A stretch of 56,786 bases of DNA. Source: Rhodothermales bacterium. Lineage in GTDB: Bacteria; Bacteroidota; Rhodothermia; Rhodothermales; Bin80. A program made the translations under genes and the position numbers. Under the pieces are notes generated by a model. The model saw only the letters and a list, made by a program, of their open reading frames with translations. It searched no databases and was not told the DNA's origin. This document shows positions 25,858-36,186 of the stretch, in pieces. The stretch covers positions 1 to 56,786 of the forward strand of contig JANQES010000053.1 of the NCBI GenBank assembly GCA_028278205.1. Direction: 5' to 3'. Each line of letters begins with the position of its first letter. The stretch's first letter is position 1.

Positions 25858-27240
25858 CTAGTTGGTCAAACTCCTAATCGGCGCGGGGATGCGGCCTCCG
25901 CGTTGGGCGAAGGCGTGGCTGGAGAGGCGGGGCAGCGGCATGATGGGCGCGCGTCCGAGCAGGCCGCCCCACTCGGCGTATTCACCGACGCGTTTGCCGT
26001 GGACGGGGATCAGGCGGCAGGCCGTCGTCTTGTTGTTGATCATGCCGATGGCGAATTCATCGAGCATCAGCGCGGCGAGGCTTTCGGCGGGCGTGTCGCC
26101 GGGCAGGGCGATCATGTCGAGGCCGACGGAGCAGACGGCGGTCATAGCTTCTAGCTTTTCGATAGTGAGGTGCCCTTGCTCGACGGCGCGGATCATGGCC
26201 GGATCTTCAGAAACCGGCACGAACGCGCCGCTGAGGCCGCCGACGCGGCTCGCCGCCATCGCGCCGCCTTTCTTGATCGATTCGGTGAGCATCGCCAGGG
26301 CCGCCGTGGTGCCGGGGGCGCCGATGTCTTCGAGACCCATCGCTTTCAAGATTTCACCGACCGAATCGCCCTCTTCCGGCGTCGGCGCCAGCGACAGATC
26401 GACTACGCCGAACGAGACGGGCACGCCAGAGCGACCGTTGAGCCGCTCGGCGCATTGCCGCCCGATGAGTTCACCGGCGCGGGTGATCTTGAAAGCCGTT
26501 CGTTTGATGGCTTCGCACAAATCGGTGAAACACGCCTCGGTGCCCAACTCTCGGACGGTGCGCAACACCACGCCCGGCCCCGAAATGCCGACGTTGATGA
26601 CCGCCTCCGGCTCGCTCGGCCCGTGAAAGGCGCCGGCGACGAACGGGTTGTTGGGCACAGCATTACAAAAACTGACCAGTCGCGCACAACCGACCGAGTC
26701 ATCGGCAGCGGTGAGGCGGGCCGTTTCTCGGATCACCTCGGCAATCCTGAGCACGGCGTTGCCGTTGATGCCGGCGGTGGTAGAGCCGCAATTGATCGAA
26801 GCGCAAACGTGTTTCGTAGTTGCCAGGGCGCGGGGGAGGGCTTCGAGATAGGCTTCGTCGCCGCGTGTGAGGCCGCGTTCGACCAGCGCCGAAAACCCGG
26901 CCAGAAAGTCGATGCCCACGTCTTCGGCGGCGGCGTCGAGGATTTGCGCCAGGCCCGTCAGGTCAGCCGCCGAGAGGCTGTCGGCTATCAGGGCGATGGG
27001 TGTGACCGAGACGCGCTTGTTAGCAATCCGCAGCCCGTAAAGCGCCTCGACCTCTTCGGCGACGGCCACGTGATGCGCCGCCGCGCGCCGGATCTTGTCG
27101 TAGACGCGCGCCCGGACGGTCTGCGGCAGCACGCTGCTGCAATCCCGCAGCGAGACGCCCAGCGTCACGGTCCGTATGTCGAAGTGCTCCATCTCGGTCA
27201 TCCGGACCGTATCGAGCACCTCCCGCAGTTCGTAAGCCAT
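25858..27240 (-). CDS. UPF0210 / PFL family protein
   Basis: A 460-residue protein of the UPF0210 (DUF711) family, whose fold resembles pyruvate formate-lyase-like enzymes. Recognised from VTLGVSLRDCSS, CASINCGSTTAGINGNAVLRIAE (split here for length), ARLVSFCNAVPNNPFVAGAFHG and SFGVVDLSLAPTPEEGDSVGEI. Biochemical role is not established. It follows the ACT-domain gene on the same strand, the standard UPF0237-UPF0210 pair across bacteria and archaea, which points to amino-acid-responsive control. A small GATTTTGG hairpin sits between the two genes, so coupling may be attenuated. Confidence 0.9.
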   Translation of the reverse strand: MAYELREVLDTVRMTEMEHFDIRTVTLGVSLRDCSSVLPQTVRARVYDKIRRAAAHHVAVAEEVEALYGLRIANKRVSVTPIALIADSLSAADLTGLAQILDAAAEDVGIDFLAGFSALVERGLTRGDEAYLEALPRALATTKHVCASINCGSTTAGINGNAVLRIAEVIRETARLTAADDSVGCARLVSFCNAVPNNPFVAGAFHGPSEPEAVINVGISGPGVVLRTVRELGTEACFTDLCEAIKRTAFKITRAGELIGRQCAERLNGRSGVPVSFGVVDLSLAPTPEEGDSVGEILKAMGLEDIGAPGTTAALAMLTESIKKGGAMAASRVGGLSGAFVPVSEDPAMIRAVEQGHLTIEKLEAMTAVCSVGLDMIALPGDTPAESLAALMLDEFAIGMINNKTTACRLIPVHGKRVGEYAEWGGLLGRAPIMPLPRLSSHAFAQRGGRIPAPIRSLTN

Positions 27241-27255
27241 TTCCGATTTTAGATT

Positions 27256-27282
27256 TTAGATTTTGGAGAATCCAAAATCTAA
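27256..27282. repeat. Small GATTTTGG-type hairpin between ACT and UPF0210 genes
   Basis: TTAGATTTTGGA and TCCAAAATCTAA pair perfectly over 12 bp with a GAA loop. The ACT gene stop codon (27279-27281) is inside the right arm. It is a reduced relative of the elements at 16352 and 42270. Confidence 0.75.
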
Positions 27283-27701
27283 GGACGGTGCATGCGTTCG
27301 AAGAGGTCTTCGCGCTGGACCATGATGCGGACGCTCAGGCGTTGGCCGACGGCGGCGAGTTGTTGCTGCAAGTCGGCTACGGAGCCGCGCAGCGCCGTGA
27401 TGTCGGCGATCATGATGAGCGTGAAATACTCCTGCAAGATCCGTTGAGAGACGTCGAGGATGTTGCATCCGGCGCCAGAGACCGCGCTGGTGATGCCGGC
27501 GAGGATGCCCGGTTTGTCGAGGCCGTAGGCCGTCACGATGACGCGGTCGCCGGGTTGTCTGGCCGCGCGGGAGCCGGGCGGGGCCGGCCCCTGCGCGTCG
27601 TGAACGTCGAGCACGGCGGCAGCTATCGCCTCGACCTCGGCAGGGTCTGCGTTGGGGCCTAGCACGTCGGCGATACGGTCCACCAGGCGGCGAATGTCCA
27701 T
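27279..27701 (-). CDS. ACT domain protein (UPF0237 type)
   Basis: A 140-residue protein. The ACT domain occupies residues 50-135: VIVTAYGLDKPGILAGITSAVSG, CNILDVSQRILQEYFTLIMI. ACT domains bind small ligands, usually amino acids. The N-terminal 48 residues form an extra helical extension (DIRRLVDRIADVLG) not seen in the shortest UPF0237 members. The gene precedes the UPF0210 gene on the same strand, a conserved pairing. Stop codon lies in the intergenic hairpin. Confidence 0.88.
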   Translation of the reverse strand: MDIRRLVDRIADVLGPNADPAEVEAIAAAVLDVHDAQGPAPPGSRAARQPGDRVIVTAYGLDKPGILAGITSAVSGAGCNILDVSQRILQEYFTLIMIADITALRGSVADLQQQLAAVGQRLSVRIMVQREDLFERMHRP

Positions 27702-27780
27702 GGGCGTTGTGGGATCAGGCTGTTTTTCGCGATGGATGCTAACTACGTCGAAATAAATGTTGTCTGTTTTACGAGAGGGT

Positions 27781-27823
27781 CATGAGTGAGAAACCAGTGC
27801 CCCATGACTCATGACCCATGACG
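27781..27823. repeat. CATGAGTGAG/ATGACTCATG word repeat
   Basis: CATGAGT and ACTCATGACCCATGAC words make a short imperfect palindrome upstream of the ACT gene. Weak compared with the others. Confidence 0.45.
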
Positions 27824-27912
27824 CTCCCAATAGGGCAAAGCGGACAGGACTTTTTTCGACGTAATTAGCATCGTCCTTTCGTTGAGCAAGGCAACGCGGT
27901 CAACATACCAAT

Positions 27913-27976
27913 TTTCATCCTCAATAAAAAAGGCTGCGTTCTAGCTAGAACGCAGCCTTTTTTATTGAGGATGAAA
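27913..27976. terminator. 64-bp perfect palindrome terminator after degP
   Basis: A 32-bp perfect inverted repeat centred at CTAG-CTAG, including AAAAAAGGCTGCGTTCTAG and complement. The stem continues through the A/T tracts into TTTCATCCTCAAT and its complement, so it is far longer than a typical terminator. It ends two bases before the DegP stop codon. The ATCCTCAA outer word recurs at the 56605-56652 terminator. Confidence 0.85.
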
Positions 27977-27978
27977 GG

Positions 27979-29526
27979 TTATTCCGGTTTCGTCAGTGCC
28001 GAGAGGAAGGGGCGGAGGGTGCCATCGGCTTGCTGGCGGATCACCTTGACCAGAAACGAATCGCCCTTCTTGATGCCGCGATAGATCCGCTCAAATTCGC
28101 CGATGTCGCTGATGGGTTGCCGGTCGATCTCCGTGAGGATGTCGTCCCGGCGCAGTTCGGCTTCGCGGAAGGCCAGGCTGTTCTGATCGACGTTGGTGAT
28201 CAAGACGCCGCGCGGGGGTTGTTCATCTTCCAGACCCAGCCGGCGCAGGGCAGCAGGCGTGATTTCGCTCAGGTTCAGCCCCAGGTCTTCGGCCATGCTC
28301 TCGTCGTCGTCGTCGTTGCGTGTGGGGCGGTTATTTTCTGCGACCTGATCGTCGCGTTTGCCCAGTTGCACGCTCAGCGGGAACGTCTCGCCGTCACGGA
28401 AAACTTTGAGATCGACCACTTCGCCTGGACGCATGTTGCCGATCATCGTGCGCAACTGGTTGAAGTCTCGCAGTTCCTCGCCGTTGACCTCGATGATGAT
28501 GTCTCCTTCCAGAATACCGGCTTTGGCGGCGGCTTTTCCAGGGATCACCTCACTTACCTGTGCCGAGCCGCGCGGCACGTCGAGGGCTTCGGCGAGCGCT
28601 TCGGACACGCTGTCGAAGTACACGCCCAGTTGCGCGCGTTCGACCGTGCCAGATTCGATCAACTGCGTCGTCACGTTTTCGACCACGTTGACCGGGATGG
28701 AAAAACCGATGCCCTGGTTCCCGCCCGAACGCGAGTAGATGGCCGAGTTGATCCCAATGACCTGACCGCGCAGATCCACCAGCGGCCCGCCCGAATTACC
28801 GGGGTTGATGGCGGCGTCGGTCTGGATGAAGGCGGCGAAGGTGTTAAGGGTCGAGAGGTTGCGGCTCGTGCGTCCGAGGGCGCTGATGATGCCGGCGGTG
28901 ACGGTGTTGTTGAGGTCTTCGGAGAGCGGCGAGCCGAAGGCCATCACCCACTGCCCGACGCGCACGTCATCGATATTACCGAAGGAGACCGCCGGCAGAT
29001 CTTGGGCATTAACCTTGATGACGGCCAGGTCGCTCAACGGATCGGTGCCGATGACCGTCGCGTCGAGGTAGCGTCCGTCAGCCATGCGCACCTCCAGTTC
29101 GTCGGCTTGCATGATGACGTGGTTGTTGGTGATGATGTAGCCGTCGCTGCGGATGATGACGCCGGAGCCGAGCCCCGACCGCCGTTGCGGTCCCTGGTTG
29201 GGCATGTCGAAAAAATCCTCGAACGGCGTGCCTTCGAACGGATTGCCGGCCTCTTGACCCTCGATCACCTGTTCCGACCGAATCTGCACGACCGACGGGC
29301 TGATGGCTTCGGCTACGGCGATGAAGGCGTCTTCGAGTTCGAGCCGTGCGCCCGTGCTTACCGGCGGCAGCGGCGTACTCTGGGCTGCGGTGTCGAAGGC
29401 CGCGCTCTCGGTGGCAACCCGGTCGCCCAGATTAAACAGGTTGGCCCCGACGGTGGTGAACATGATGCCTGCTACAAAGGCAGCAGCGACAAAAACGGCG
29501 ATGGAGGCTTTTCGCTTCACACTCAT
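27979..29526 (-). CDS. DegP/HtrA-type periplasmic serine protease
   Basis: A 515-residue Do-family protease/chaperone for misfolded envelope proteins. An N-terminal hydrophobic segment (ASIAVFVAAAFVAGIMF) serves as signal or anchor. The trypsin-like domain has H136 (ITNNHVI), D166 (LSDLAVIKV) and S245 (NPGNSGGPLV). Two PDZ domains follow (about 295-385 and 425-510), with an acidic linker rich in DDDDES between them. The start has AGAGGA upstream. A perfect 12-bp palindrome (29546-29557) lies just upstream of the start, and a large palindrome terminates the gene. Confidence 0.94.
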   Translation of the reverse strand: MSVKRKASIAVFVAAAFVAGIMFTTVGANLFNLGDRVATESAAFDTAAQSTPLPPVSTGARLELEDAFIAVAEAISPSVVQIRSEQVIEGQEAGNPFEGTPFEDFFDMPNQGPQRRSGLGSGVIIRSDGYIITNNHVIMQADELEVRMADGRYLDATVIGTDPLSDLAVIKVNAQDLPAVSFGNIDDVRVGQWVMAFGSPLSEDLNNTVTAGIISALGRTSRNLSTLNTFAAFIQTDAAINPGNSGGPLVDLRGQVIGINSAIYSRSGGNQGIGFSIPVNVVENVTTQLIESGTVERAQLGVYFDSVSEALAEALDVPRGSAQVSEVIPGKAAAKAGILEGDIIIEVNGEELRDFNQLRTMIGNMRPGEVVDLKVFRDGETFPLSVQLGKRDDQVAENNRPTRNDDDDESMAEDLGLNLSEITPAALRRLGLEDEQPPRGVLITNVDQNSLAFREAELRRDDILTEIDRQPISDIGEFERIYRGIKKGDSFLVKVIRQQADGTLRPFLSALTKPE

Positions 29527-29545
29527 AGTTTTTCCTCTATGGTCA

Positions 29546-29557
29546 CGTCAATTGACG
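29546..29557. promoter_or_regulatory. CGTCAATTGACG palindrome upstream of degP
   Basis: A perfect 12-bp palindrome 19 bases upstream of the DegP start codon, overlapping the likely leader. It could be a repressor or stress-regulator operator. Regulator unknown. Confidence 0.35.
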
Positions 29558-29714
29558 GTTTTCTCGTTTACGATTTTAGACGGAAACGCCGCCAAACCTG
29601 GCAGGGCGCGTTCTTTTCCTGTCAGGATGGCGTACCGGCTTTGCCTGAAAAAAACGTGCCTACGTGCCGCTTTCGTATAGGTTTACCGAAGGCGTGCTCA
29701 TTTTTTAACATCTT

Positions 29715-29740
29715 TAACAATTTTCGGGTTTCGAAAATTG

Positions 29741-29743
<3 letters not shown>
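29715..29743. terminator. Hairpin containing the fumarase stop codon
   Basis: TAACAATTTTCG and CGAAAATTGTTA pair over 12 bp with a five-base loop. The fumarase stop (29741-29743) is the last triplet of the right arm. It lies downstream of fumarase on the minus strand. Confidence 0.7.
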
Positions 29744-31141
<1,398 letters not shown>

Positions 31142-31467
31142 AAGACTGGAGCTACGAAGGATTACGAAAACGTGGGGGAGTGGAGACTGATGGGGCTGAC
31201 GGTCCAGTCTCTTAACCTTCCAATATACTTCAATTTGGAGGATTATCGAGGGAAAAACACAGCCTTCACGCCCGATCCCAAAGAAGAACAGGCAAAAAAA
31301 TTTCGTAGCTTAACGGCATCGTTACATCGACGATAGCGGATTGCGAAGTGCAGATGGCAAATGGCAAAGAGTAACTGGCGTAGCAGAAACGCTCATTCAA
31401 ACCGCAAACCGCAATCCGCGTTCATCTGTGTTCATCTGCGGTTGCAATAATCCCCCAACCCCGGCCT
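31142..31467. repeat. Gene-free region upstream of fumC and panC with a GCGGATTGCG palindrome
   Basis: No gene is seen. GCGGATTGCG (31336-31345) is mirrored by CGCAATCCGC (31410-31419), and the surrounding words (CAGATGGCAAATGGCAAAG, CAAACCGCAAACCGCAATCC, TTCATCTGTGTTCATCTGCGG) are quasi-repeats. It separates divergent fumC and panC and should hold both promoters. Confidence 0.6.
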
Positions 31468-32346
31468 ATGGAACTGATTCGAACGGTGAAGGCGATGCAA
31501 GCGCGGGCCGACGCGCGGCGCCGGGCAGGCCAGACGCTGGCGCTTATCCCCACGATGGGCGCGCTCCACGCCGGCCACCTCGCGTTGATCGAAGCCGCCC
31601 GGGCACACGGCGACCACCTCACCGTCTCCGTGTTCGTCAACCCCACCCAGTTTGGCCCCGGCGAAGACTTCGACCAGTATCCGCGCCGGCTCGAACAAGA
31701 CATGAAGGCGCTGGAAGACCTCGGCGGCGTCGACGTTGTTTTTGCGCCGAGCGTGGAAGAGATGTATCCCGGTGGCCAAGACCGGCAGCGTGTCTGGGTC
31801 GATGTCGAGCAACTCGACGCGCATCTTTGCGGGCGGTATCGGCCCGGTCATTTTAAAGGGGTGGTCACGGTTGTCGCCAAGCTTTTTCTTAGCTGCAAGC
31901 CTCACGCGGCGGTTTTCGGCCTGAAAGACGCGCAGCAGTTTGTCATTCTGCGCCGCCTCTCGCGCGACCTTCTTTTCGGCGTCGAGGTGGTGGGTGTGCC
32001 GACGGTGCGGGAGCCGGACGGGCTGGCGCTCTCGTCGCGCAACGTCTATCTGAGCCCGGCTCAACGGGCGCAGGCCGTGGTGCTTTCGCAGGCTGTGACG
32101 GCGGCGCGGCGGCTCGTCGAACAGGGGGAACAGCGGGTAGAAGGGCTTGTTCAAACGATGCTTAACGTGATGGGCCAGGCCCCCGATGCACACGTCCAGT
32201 ACGCCGAAGTCGTCGATGTCGAGACGTTGCAACCGCTCGACCGGATCGCGCCGGGCCAGGACGTGCTGGCTGCCGTCGCCGTGTTTTTCGGCAAGACCCG
32301 CCTGATCGACAACGCCTTCGTCCGCGCACCCGGCGGCGGGGTCTGA
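31468..32346 (+). CDS. panC: Pantoate--beta-alanine ligase
   Basis: A 292-residue cytoplasmic synthetase joining pantoate and beta-alanine with ATP to make pantothenate. The nucleotidyl-transferase HIGH-like motif is in [17 protein letters not shown], and [18 protein letters not shown] and VTVVAKLF follow as expected. The KMSK-like loop sits in [12 protein letters not shown]. Full length for the family. It is directly followed by a fragment of panD, the gene for the enzyme that makes its beta-alanine substrate, indicating an original panCD arrangement. Confidence 0.95.
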   Translation: MELIRTVKAMQARADARRRAGQTLALIPTMGALHAGHLALIEAARAHGDHLTVSVFVNPTQFGPGEDFDQYPRRLEQDMKALEDLGGVDVVFAPSVEEMYPGGQDRQRVWVDVEQLDAHLCGRYRPGHFKGVVTVVAKLFLSCKPHAAVFGLKDAQQFVILRRLSRDLLFGVEVVGVPTVREPDGLALSSRNVYLSPAQRAQAVVLSQAVTAARRLVEQGEQRVEGLVQTMLNVMGQAPDAHVQYAEVVDVETLQPLDRIAPGQDVLAAVAVFFGKTRLIDNAFVRAPGGGV

Positions 32347-32386
32347 TGCCGAAATCCCTTGTTCCATCGTTGAGGAGCGCAGGCTT

Positions 32387-32518
32387 ATGAGGATTGATTA
32401 CTTATTTCGGTATGAAAAGGTGCAGGTGGTCAACGTCAACAACGGCGCGCGGCTGGAGACCTACACCATCGCCGGTGAACGCGGCAGCCGCATCGTTATG
32501 GAGATCTTCACCTCGTAA
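32387..32518 (+). pseudogene. panD: Remnant of aspartate 1-decarboxylase (panD)
   Basis: A 43-codon frame in which residues 9-36 read [18 protein letters not shown] followed by TIAGERGS, exactly the conserved stretch of the PanD beta chain. Missing are the whole N-terminal part, including the Gly24-Ser25 self-cleavage site that makes the pyruvoyl cofactor, and the C-terminal ICLNGAAARL region. Neither can be found in another frame nearby, so it is truncated at both ends rather than frameshifted. It cannot be an active decarboxylase. It lies 40 bases after panC. Alternative: assembly artefact or a retained peptide. Confidence 0.75.
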
Positions 32519-32625
32519 TCGGGATGCTTGAACACCCTGCAGGGAGGCTGCCCCCACTCATTTCGGCTTTATCTATGAAGGCACTCCAACCGCCCGGCAA
32601 AGCACCCTTTTCGTGTTTCAAGGCG

Positions 32626-33639
32626 ATGCCTCGCCTCGTTTTACTCCTCCTCTTCTTTGGACCGGCTTTAGTGGCCGCCCAGCCGGCCTCGTTGCTGTTT
32701 CCCATCGTCGAAGACGGAAAGTTCGGCTTTATCGACGAAGGCGGGCGTGTCGTGATCGCGCCGCAGTATCAGGGCGCGCAGGCCGCTACCGAAGGGCTCG
32801 CCCCCGTGCGGGTCGTCAACGAATGGGGGTTCATCGACACCGCCGGCTCGCTGGTAATAACGCCGCAGTTCGAGACGGTCTTTCCGTTCGTCGAGGGGCG
32901 GGCGCGGGTCCGTCTGAATGGGCGCTGGGGCTTTATCGACCGCGCCGGTACCTTCGTCGCCGACACGCGGTACGCGGCGGCGCTCGATTATTCGCACGAC
33001 CGCGCGCCGGTCAAAGGCGAGGCGGGCACCGTCGTTGGGCTTACGGTTTCCTGGGGCTATCTCGGTCCGGAAGGCGACTATACGATCAAGCCCAAATACA
33101 GCCGGGCGCTTCCCTTTTCTGAAGATCTCGCCGCCGTCGAGATTGTTAAAAAGCTGCTCATCGTGCGCACCAATACCCGCTGGGGCTTCATCGACCGAGA
33201 CGGCCAGTGGGTCATCGAACCCAGGTTTTCATCGGCGCGAAGCTTCTCTGAAGGGCTGGCCCTGGTCAAAAAAGGCAAACAATGGGGCTTCATCGACCGC
33301 GAAGGCACCTTCGTCATTAAAGTCGACTACGATCAGGCTTTTCCTTTTTCCGGCGGCCTCGCTCGCGTTTCCGAAGACAACCAGTGGGGGTTCATCGACC
33401 GCCAGGGGCAACTCATCATCGACCTCCAATTCGATCAGGCGGACGATTTCTCCGACGGCCTCGCCCTGATCCGCGCTGGCGATCACTGGGGCTTCATCAA
33501 CCAGACGGGCGAAGTGATCATCCCCGCGATGTACGAGCGCGCCCGGAGCTTCTCCGACGGCCTCGCCTACGTAACGCTCGATGGCCGGCCCGGCTACATC
33601 AACAAAGCCGGGACGTTTGTCTGGAGACAGGCGGAGTAG
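32626..33639 (+). CDS. Secreted WG-repeat protein
   Basis: A 337-residue protein. MPRLVLLLLFFGPALVAAQ gives a clean signal peptide; an upstream ATG at 32575 would give a longer n-region. The mature part consists of about nine WG repeats (pattern WGFIDREG, roughly every 35-45 residues): EWGFIDTAG, RWGFIDRAG, SWGYLGPEG, RWGFIDRDG, QWGFIDREG, QWGFIDRQG, HWGFINQTG and edge copies KFGFIDEGG and RPGYINKAG. WG repeats form beta propeller-like folds used in binding; no catalytic residues are known. The likely location is periplasm or surface. Its stop codon is in a palindrome shared with phoH. Confidence 0.87.
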   Translation: MPRLVLLLLFFGPALVAAQPASLLFPIVEDGKFGFIDEGGRVVIAPQYQGAQAATEGLAPVRVVNEWGFIDTAGSLVITPQFETVFPFVEGRARVRLNGRWGFIDRAGTFVADTRYAAALDYSHDRAPVKGEAGTVVGLTVSWGYLGPEGDYTIKPKYSRALPFSEDLAAVEIVKKLLIVRTNTRWGFIDRDGQWVIEPRFSSARSFSEGLALVKKGKQWGFIDREGTFVIKVDYDQAFPFSGGLARVSEDNQWGFIDRQGQLIIDLQFDQADDFSDGLALIRAGDHWGFINQTGEVIIPAMYERARSFSDGLAYVTLDGRPGYINKAGTFVWRQAE

Positions 33640-33716
33640 TATCGTGTTTAAGTGTTATAGTGTTTGAGTGTTATAGTTGTTTGATCTAAAAGAACTTAAA
33701 CACTATAACACTACTC
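33634..33716. repeat. GTGTTTAAGTGTTATAG palindrome bridging two convergent stop codons
   Basis: The left arm begins GAGTAGT (TAG = stop of the WG-repeat gene) and the right arm ends ACTACTC (CTA = stop of phoH). Between them are GTGTTTAAGTGTTATAG words and their complement CTTAAACACTATAACAC. The two stop codons are symmetric in an imperfect inverted repeat, as at 37044-37124. Confidence 0.78.
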
Positions 33717-36026
33717 TTCATCCCCGTTATGCCGGGCGTAGGCGTTGATGATGTCTTTGACGAGCCGGTGCCGCACCACGTCGCCCTGGTCGAAGTAGAC
33801 GAAGTCAATCCCGTCGATGCCTTCGAGGATCTGCTGCGCTTCGAGCAAGCCGCTCTGCGAGCGCGTCGGCAGGTCGATCTGTGTGATGTCGCCGGTGATG
33901 ATGGTGCGGCTGTTGACGCCGATGCGGGTCAGAAACATCTTCATCTGCATGGCCGTGGCGTTCTGCGCCTCGTCCAGGATGACGAAGGCCGTTGACAGGG
34001 TGCGACCCCTCATGAAAGCCAGCGGCACGATCTCGATGACGTGCTGCTCCAGGTAGGCGCGCAGCTTGTCGCCTGGCAGCATTTCTTCGAGGGCGTCGTA
34101 GAGCGGGCGCAGGTACGGATCGACCTTTTCGCGGAAGTCGCCGGGGAGGAAGCCCAGCCGTTCGCCGGCTTCGACGGCGGGGCGGCAGAGAATGATACGC
34201 TTGACCTGTCGTGATTTTAGCGCCGCAACGGCCAGTGCCACGCCGGTATAAGTGTTGTGATTGATGAATCCGTTTGCGAGGAAATTATGTTCTACCGGAA
34301 CAGTCAGGTCGTAGACGTGAGCCTGGCTTTTCTGAAAACAAGTGATTTCGCTCCAGAGAAAATGATCCGAAGCAGTATGGCGCAGGCGTTGTACTGGCTC
34401 GTCGTCTCCAGCAAGTAGTTCGATTAACTCATTGAGTTTGGTATAGCTTGGCCGTCGTCGGCCAATGCGGTAATCGTAAAACAGCTTGTGTTGGGCGCGG
34501 GTGAAGGTTCGCGTACGGACGGCGGTGTCGAGAACGAGGTTTACATTCGGGACAACGTCAAGGTTGGGATTATGACACGCGGCCTTTTTTCGGAGTACTT
34601 GTTTGCGATCAAGGCGGAAGCCAATTTCGTCGAAAAAGTGTTCGGCTTCTGCCCCGTACATTTCCACCCTATAGCTATCTCTGTGCGTGGTCTTCCGGCT
34701 TTTTAGTGTCGAGACGATGCCGAGGTTGAGCAAAACGATCTGTACCTCGTGCGCCAGTTGCTTTGAAGAGGTAGAAAGAGATACGTTGCCATAGCGGCGG
34801 TCTACCGTTCCGTCTGCATCAAAAAGACCTTGTAGAAAGGCAATGATTTGGCCTTTGGGAGCACGCAGGATGGCATGCGGGATGCTTTTTTTATGAGCAG
34901 GCACATCTCGAACGCCCAGATGGATCAACAACCCATACAACTGAGTGCTGCATATCCGATGGTCGTACCCATATTGAGGGCTACGAAGTCCGAATCGGGA
35001 GCAGATAGAACGGGTGTGGCTAGAAATCGCCTCATCCGATGTGCTCAGCATTACCGTGGCTCCCCCAGGCGTGCCTTTCCCATTTTTATGCATGCAGCCG
35101 TCGCCAATCATCAACCCAATAAAGTATGCAAAGTCCAAGTCTAGCTCGTTAAGAATGACATCTTTGCTCGTGTAATCTCCTGGGTTTCTTTCATAGTGAT
35201 AATTGATAGTCGTCTGGTTGCCAAACATTTGCGTATTGCGTCTGAGCCCAACAAAATCACCCATCCGCAGTTCATCGATACGCTTCCAGACGTACTGGCC
35301 ATTCGGGTTAATCGTAAGTAACGGATGTTCGGGGGTGCCTTCGATCTCAAAACCGTGCTTGGTTGTCACGCGAATAGTCGGCGAGAGGCCGCCATTGTAG
35401 ACGTGACTCGTCAAGACAGGCCCGTTCATAGACATAACTCTGTGTGAACGGTCCTCAAATTCGTTTGGAATGGTGTCTGACGCCAGAGCCTCAATTCGTA
35501 TCAGCCCCTGATCGGTCAAAACGAGCGTATCCCCGGCAACACATTTTCCCGTGCCCGCCGGACCTATGGCAAAGACGATGTCGCTGCGGCGGGCGGCTTC
35601 GACGAGGCGGGCCTGGTTGGGCGTCTTGGCCCGGACCATACCGCCGGAGGGGGTGAACAGCACCACGTCGCCGACGTCGGCTTTGGCAGTGCCGGTGCCG
35701 TTTCCATTTTCAGAGCCCAGCAGCGCCAGCGCCGTCTCGACGTCGTTGTCCGTCAGGTTGCCGTTGCGGTTGAGGATGATGATCAACTCGGTCAGCAGGC
35801 GCTCGATGTGGTTGAGGGCGTCGGTGCTGCCTCGCAGCGTCAGTTGGTTGCCCCGCGCGATGATTTGCGTCTCGGGAAAGGCGGCCTCAACACGCCGGAG
35901 ATGGATGTCGTTAAACCCGAACAGCAGGAGGGGGTCGGCCTGGTCAATCGTGAGTTTTTTTTCTGCCAATGGTTTGATTGCTGGTTCTACGGGGAGGGCT
36001 GGAACACAGCCGGGCTTGATCGCCAT
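33711..36026 (-). CDS. phoH: PhoH family ATPase interrupted by an intein
   Basis: A 771-codon frame encoding a 341-residue PhoH-like ATPase split by a 430-residue intein. The N-extein (residues 1-161) carries a KH-like region and ends in the P-loop GPAGTGK; the C-extein resumes with [20 protein letters not shown]. Splicing restores GPAGTGKTYTG, the Walker A motif. The Walker B region is [11 protein letters not shown] and the end is [17 protein letters not shown]. PhoH proteins are RNA-linked NTPases. The gene cannot work without splicing since the ATP-binding lysine and threonine are separated. It is convergent with the WG-repeat gene. Confidence 0.93.
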   Translation of the reverse strand: MAIKPGCVPALPVEPAIKPLAEKKLTIDQADPLLLFGFNDIHLRRVEAAFPETQIIARGNQLTLRGSTDALNHIERLLTELIIILNRNGNLTDNDVETALALLGSENGNGTGTAKADVGDVVLFTPSGGMVRAKTPNQARLVEAARRSDIVFAIGPAGTGKCVAGDTLVLTDQGLIRIEALASDTIPNEFEDRSHRVMSMNGPVLTSHVYNGGLSPTIRVTTKHGFEIEGTPEHPLLTINPNGQYVWKRIDELRMGDFVGLRRNTQMFGNQTTINYHYERNPGDYTSKDVILNELDLDFAYFIGLMIGDGCMHKNGKGTPGGATVMLSTSDEAISSHTRSICSRFGLRSPQYGYDHRICSTQLYGLLIHLGVRDVPAHKKSIPHAILRAPKGQIIAFLQGLFDADGTVDRRYGNVSLSTSSKQLAHEVQIVLLNLGIVSTLKSRKTTHRDSYRVEMYGAEAEHFFDEIGFRLDRKQVLRKKAACHNPNLDVVPNVNLVLDTAVRTRTFTRAQHKLFYDYRIGRRRPSYTKLNELIELLAGDDEPVQRLRHTASDHFLWSEITCFQKSQAHVYDLTVPVEHNFLANGFINHNTYTGVALAVAALKSRQVKRIILCRPAVEAGERLGFLPGDFREKVDPYLRPLYDALEEMLPGDKLRAYLEQHVIEIVPLAFMRGRTLSTAFVILDEAQNATAMQMKMFLTRIGVNSRTIITGDITQIDLPTRSQSGLLEAQQILEGIDGIDFVYFDQGDVVRHRLVKDIINAYARHNGDEE
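34254..35543 (-). other. Intein with LAGLIDADG homing endonuclease in PhoH Walker A
   Basis: It spans residues 162-591 of the precursor (430 residues). It begins CVAGDTLVL (Cys1, block A), has [11 protein letters not shown] with the block B Thr-x-x-His, two endonuclease motifs [10 protein letters not shown] and [12 protein letters not shown] (blocks C and E), then [16 protein letters not shown] (block F) and ends INHN (penultimate His, terminal Asn). The +1 residue is threonine. All standard splicing residues are present, so it should be active. Base composition is less GC-rich than the exteins. Both endonuclease motifs keep acidic residues, implying recent mobility. Confidence 0.93.
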
Positions 36027-36096
36027 AATAGAGACGCCGCCCGGTCCGTCCTGGCTGCTCTAACGGGTAATGCCCGTGATAGTGCCCATGTACTTT

Positions 36097-36175
36097 GTGA
36101 AACGTAAAACGTGAAACGTGAGGGTGCTTTTAGAGAGGTTTTAGCGAAGCACCCTCACGTTTCACGCTTCACGAA
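36097..36175. repeat. ACGTGAAACG palindrome family, copy 3
   Basis: GTGAAACGTAAAACGTGAAACGTGAGGGTGC words at the left mirror GCACCCTCACGTTTCACGCTTCACG at the right. On the reverse strand the loop AGCGAAGC/GCTTCGC and AAACCTCTCTAAAAG align with copies 1 and 5. It sits between divergent phoH and dapF. Confidence 0.8.
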
Positions 36176-36186
36176 ACCCCACGCCT

